From Glacieibacterium sp965200405 (GTDB lineage: Bacteria; Pseudomonadota; Alphaproteobacteria; Sphingomonadales; Sphingomonadaceae): a stretch of DNA of 64,000 bases. The notes below the pieces were generated by a model. That model was not told where the DNA came from. It did no database searches and worked only from the letters and a program-made list of their open reading frames with translations. Where the stretch lies: positions 62,001 to 126,000 of the forward strand of contig NZ_OZ241356.1 of NCBI RefSeq assembly GCF_965200405.1. The letters run 5' to 3'. The position numbers were made by a program, and so were the translations under genes. Shown here one piece after another: positions 61,813-64,000 of the stretch. Within the stretch, counting starts at the first letter, position 1, and each line of letters opens with the position of its first letter.

Positions 61813-62751
61813 TTGTCTGGACTGAGGCGAAGAGTGCGGACGGTTGTCGCTTGGGCGACCGGTTTGACTGTCCTTGGGGCCGTTGGCCTCGCCGTCGTTC
61901 TGTACGCGCCGGACAAGCCCCGCGCCGCTCTGGAAGCCGCCTATCCGGGCACCTACCGCAATGTCGACGGCGTGCGCCTGCGCCTGCGTGACAGCGGCCC
62001 GCGCGACGCACCGGCGGTGATCCTACTGCACGGTTTCGGAGCCAGCCTCGATACGTGGGAGCCTTGGGCGCGGGCATTGTCGACGCGCTTCCGGGTCGTC
62101 CGTCTGGACCTTCCCGGTTTCGGCCTGACCGGTGCCGATCCCACCGGCGACTATAGCGATGCTCGCGCGATGCAGATCCTCATCGAAATGATGGACCAGC
62201 TCGGGATCGAGCGAGCCAGCCTGGTCGGCAATTCGATGGGCGGGCGTATTGCCTGGACCTTCGCTGCGTTTCATCCATCGCGAGTATCGCGCCTCGTACT
62301 GATATCGCCGGACGGGTTCGCCAGCCCGGGCTTCGCCTATGGCCGCCCGCCGACGGTGCCGATCCTGATGCAGGCGCTGCCCTATGTCGCGCCGCGCGGA
62401 CTGATCCGCGCCAATCTGGCGGCTGCCTACGCCCGGCCGGAGGCGCTGAGCGAGCCGACCCTGACCCGTTACCGCGACATGCTGCTGGCGCCCGGCGTGC
62501 GGGCCGCAATCCTGGCGCGGACCAGCCAGACGATCCTACAGGACCCCGCACCGCTCCTCGCCCGCGTCGAGGCGCCCACGCTTCTGCTATGGGGCGAAAA
62601 GGACCGCATGATCCCGATCAGCAACGCGGCTGACTATTTGCGCCACCTGCCCCATGCGACGCTGGTACGCCTGCCGAACCTCGGCCACGTTCCATTCGAG
62701 GAAGACCCGGCCCGATCGCTTGCCCCGGTGGAGCGCTTTCTGGCTAGTTAG
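61813..62751 (+). CDS. Alpha/beta hydrolase, membrane-anchored
   Basis: 312 residues from TTG at 61813 with GAGGA 7 bases upstream; GTG at 61834 is an alternative. One N-terminal span (TGLTVLGAVGLAVVLYAP), then the hydrolase: HGFGASLDTWEPWA, nucleophile Ser in VGNSMGGRIAW, Asp in LWGEKDRMIP and His in NLGHVPFEEDP. Resembles meta-cleavage-product hydrolases and lipases. It starts 24 bp after bciA, probably in one message, but has no known part in chlorophyll synthesis. Confidence 0.9.
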   Translation: MSGLRRRVRTVVAWATGLTVLGAVGLAVVLYAPDKPRAALEAAYPGTYRNVDGVRLRLRDSGPRDAPAVILLHGFGASLDTWEPWARALSTRFRVVRLDLPGFGLTGADPTGDYSDARAMQILIEMMDQLGIERASLVGNSMGGRIAWTFAAFHPSRVSRLVLISPDGFASPGFAYGRPPTVPILMQALPYVAPRGLIRANLAAAYARPEALSEPTLTRYRDMLLAPGVRAAILARTSQTILQDPAPLLARVEAPTLLLWGEKDRMIPISNAADYLRHLPHATLVRLPNLGHVPFEEDPARSLAPVERFLAS

Positions 62752-62958
62752 CCTTAAACCGCTTAGCTAGATTTGGCGGGAAACGATGAACATAGAATCT
62801 CGCTCCAGGACAATGGCTCCCCGAATGCGCGTCATGGAGCATATCAGTGGCCATACGCCCTGATCGGGCACAGTTAGCCTCACAATCGGATAGCGCCACG
62901 CGTCTCAGTCATTGGGTTGCCAGCTTCCCACCCAGATTAAGTCCTAGGGAAAGACCGG

Positions 62959-63031
62959 TGCCGCTTAGGTGACTCGAACACCTGACCCCATCATTACGAA
63001 TGATGTGCTCTACCGGCTGAGCTAAAGCGGC
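62959..63031 (-). tRNA. tRNA-Thr (anticodon CGT)
   Basis: 73 bases folding as a full cloverleaf: acceptor GCCGCTT/AAGCGGC, D-stem GCTC/GAGC, anticodon stem CATCA/TGATG with loop TTCGTAA (anticodon CGT), T-stem AGGTG/CACCT with loop TTCGAGT, discriminator A. CCA is not encoded. Reads ACG threonine codons. The 207 bp between the preceding hydrolase gene and this tRNA shows no gene. Confidence 0.96.
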
Positions 63032-63135
63032 GTACCCGGGAGCGGGGCCTTTAGCAGCGGCTTTGCAGGGATACAAGCGGCGCGGCGCAAGCTGGGGTGG
63101 GCGTGGCCGTATGATGGCGCAGAAGGAGCGTCCTG

Positions 63136-63672
63136 ATGGGTGATGAAGCAAGCGACGGGACGGATCGTCGCGAGCCGTTGTTCGAGCCGCCGCCGAGCCT
63201 GGTGCAGCGGCCTGAGCGACGGCTGACGGCGCGGGTCGCTGCGGGCTTTGCCGCCGGGCTTGGCCGGCATGAGTTTCGGGACAATGCGGTGACGCTGGCG
63301 TTCGACAGCGGCGGCACCCGCGTTACTGCGGTCGGATCGGCGGTGGCTGCTGCCTTTGCGCTGGAGTGTGGGCCGTGCGCGCTGGAGGTCGACGCCGACG
63401 ATCTGGCGGCCTGCCTGCGCGATGCCTGCGACGTGCTGAAAGCTGCGCCTCGCGTCGTGCCGTTCGAGGCGGCAGTGCGTACGGCGCGAGCGGCCTGCGT
63501 TCTGCTGCGCGGGGTGTTGTTGCCGGTCGATGGTGGCGCCGAGGCGGTGCTGAGCTGGAAGGAAGTGCTGGACGCGGATGCAACGGCGCAGTTGCGCGCC
63601 GAACTGCTTCGTTCGATCGCGACAACGGGTGGCGAGGTCGCAAGCTCGGTCCGCGACGTGTTCGCCGATTAG
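63136..63672 (+). CDS. Hypothetical protein
   Basis: 178 residues. A good ribosome site (AAGGAG) lies 7-12 bases before the ATG, and codon use resembles its neighbours. The N-terminal 30 residues are charged and Pro-rich (REPLFEPPPSLVQRPERR). The rest is Ala/Val-rich with regular amphipathic patterns (FAAGLGRHEFRDNAVTLAF, LAACLRDACDVLKAAPR) and no membrane span. I do not recognise a family. Confidence 0.65.
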   Translation: MGDEASDGTDRREPLFEPPPSLVQRPERRLTARVAAGFAAGLGRHEFRDNAVTLAFDSGGTRVTAVGSAVAAAFALECGPCALEVDADDLAACLRDACDVLKAAPRVVPFEAAVRTARAACVLLRGVLLPVDGGAEAVLSWKEVLDADATAQLRAELLRSIATTGGEVASSVRDVFAD

Positions 63673-63780
63673 GCGCAGGTCGATGGGATCGCCGTCGCGC
63701 TGGCGTCGGACCTTCGCGGCGGGTTGTCTGGCGCGCGGTGCGGACGCATAAGCGCGCCGCGACCAGTTCGGAGCAAATTC

Positions 63781-64000
63781 ATGACGAGTGTCAGTGCAAA
63801 TGGCGGATCCGGCGAGCCGGAGACGAGAAATGCGCTCGCCTGTGCGCTGTTCGACAGCGCTTTGCCCGGTGAAGCGGATGGCATCGATGCCGCTGCGCGT
63901 GAGGCGATCCTGAACTTCGTCGCTGGTGCCGTGTCCGAACGCGCTGCGGGAACGGTGTCGATGCAGCTCGAGCCGGCACCGGGCAGCACCGACGGGCCAG
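63781..64000 (+). CDS. Unknown protein, 5' part (runs off the window); possibly NAD-glutamate dehydrogenase
   Basis: 73 residues visible from ATG at 63781, open to the edge. It reads NALACALFDSALPGEADGID and AILNFVAGAVSERAAGTV. This recalls the N-terminus of the large NAD-specific glutamate dehydrogenases of alphaproteobacteria, where an ALPGE-type segment precedes FVA helices, but the match is from memory and short. Treat the product as unknown until the rest is seen. Confidence 0.42.
   Translation, partial: MTSVSANGGSGEPETRNALACALFDSALPGEADGIDAAAREAILNFVAGAVSERAAGTVSMQLEPAPGSTDGP

Noticed and set aside
1..64000. Mobile elements, CRISPR arrays or attachment sites
   Set aside because: No transposase or integrase motifs, no regular repeat-spacer pattern, and no direct repeat of the tRNA-Thr 3' end was noticed.

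Overview
The window is high-GC DNA from an alphaproteobacterium, most likely a sphingomonad (Sphingomonadales). The reasons are four large TonB-dependent receptors, the gene styles and start contexts, an NAD(P)-dependent divinyl chlorophyllide reductase (bciA) and an HWE-type bacteriophytochrome. bciA suggests an organism that makes bacteriochlorophyll (an aerobic anoxygenic phototroph) or had an ancestor that did. No rRNA, insertion sequence, CRISPR array or prophage was seen. The one RNA gene found is tRNA-Thr(CGT).

Layout. 1-2858: the 3' part of a PQQ dehydrogenase followed by an HpcH/HpaI-type aldolase with an export leader. 3016-4058: an orphan ParA/MinD-like ATPase and a small unknown protein. 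4224-9652: a glycan cluster (FkbM methyltransferase, three GT2 enzymes, one GT4-like enzyme). 9693-14296: a Pho box and pstSCAB-phoU, with an attenuator hairpin after pstS. 14293-16836: bacteriophytochrome. 17206-21564: thiol and peroxide chemistry genes (hydrolase-OsmC fusion, FrnE-like DsbA, UBP zinc finger), a GlxA-type AraC regulator and a divergent Tat-exported hydrolase. 21718-22887: exported beta-propeller.

23271-43450 is the most interesting region, a catabolic island of about 20 kb. A TonB receptor and an exported RraA-like protein point right. Facing them is an eight-gene leftward operon: TonB receptor, serine hydrolase, thioesterase, GST, two SDRs, hyuA and hyuB. Upstream are leftward matB-matA (malonyl-CoA synthetase and decarboxylase), then a rightward GntR regulator, an MFS transporter and a beta-keto acid cleavage enzyme (BKACE). 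Five copies of a 12-bp palindrome, consensus ATYGTYGACRAT, lie around this regulator and its neighbours. Two pairs have identical 52-bp spacing, one before each outward operon. This looks like one regulon that imports an unknown compound, converts it to a beta-keto acid and CoA esters, and disposes of malonate.

43561-64000: a DUF2501 protein; SulP transporter plus beta-carbonic anhydrase; acyltransferase plus O-antigen ligase; two TonB receptors in tandem; PhoD phosphatase and a CYTH-CHAD protein (a phosphate theme shared with pst); a GFA protein; a DMT transporter; galactonate dehydratase (dgoD); bciA; an alpha/beta hydrolase; tRNA-Thr; an unknown protein; and the start of a gene cut by the window edge.

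No alignment or database search was run. Family calls rest on motifs and remembered family patterns. Pathway proposals are inference.
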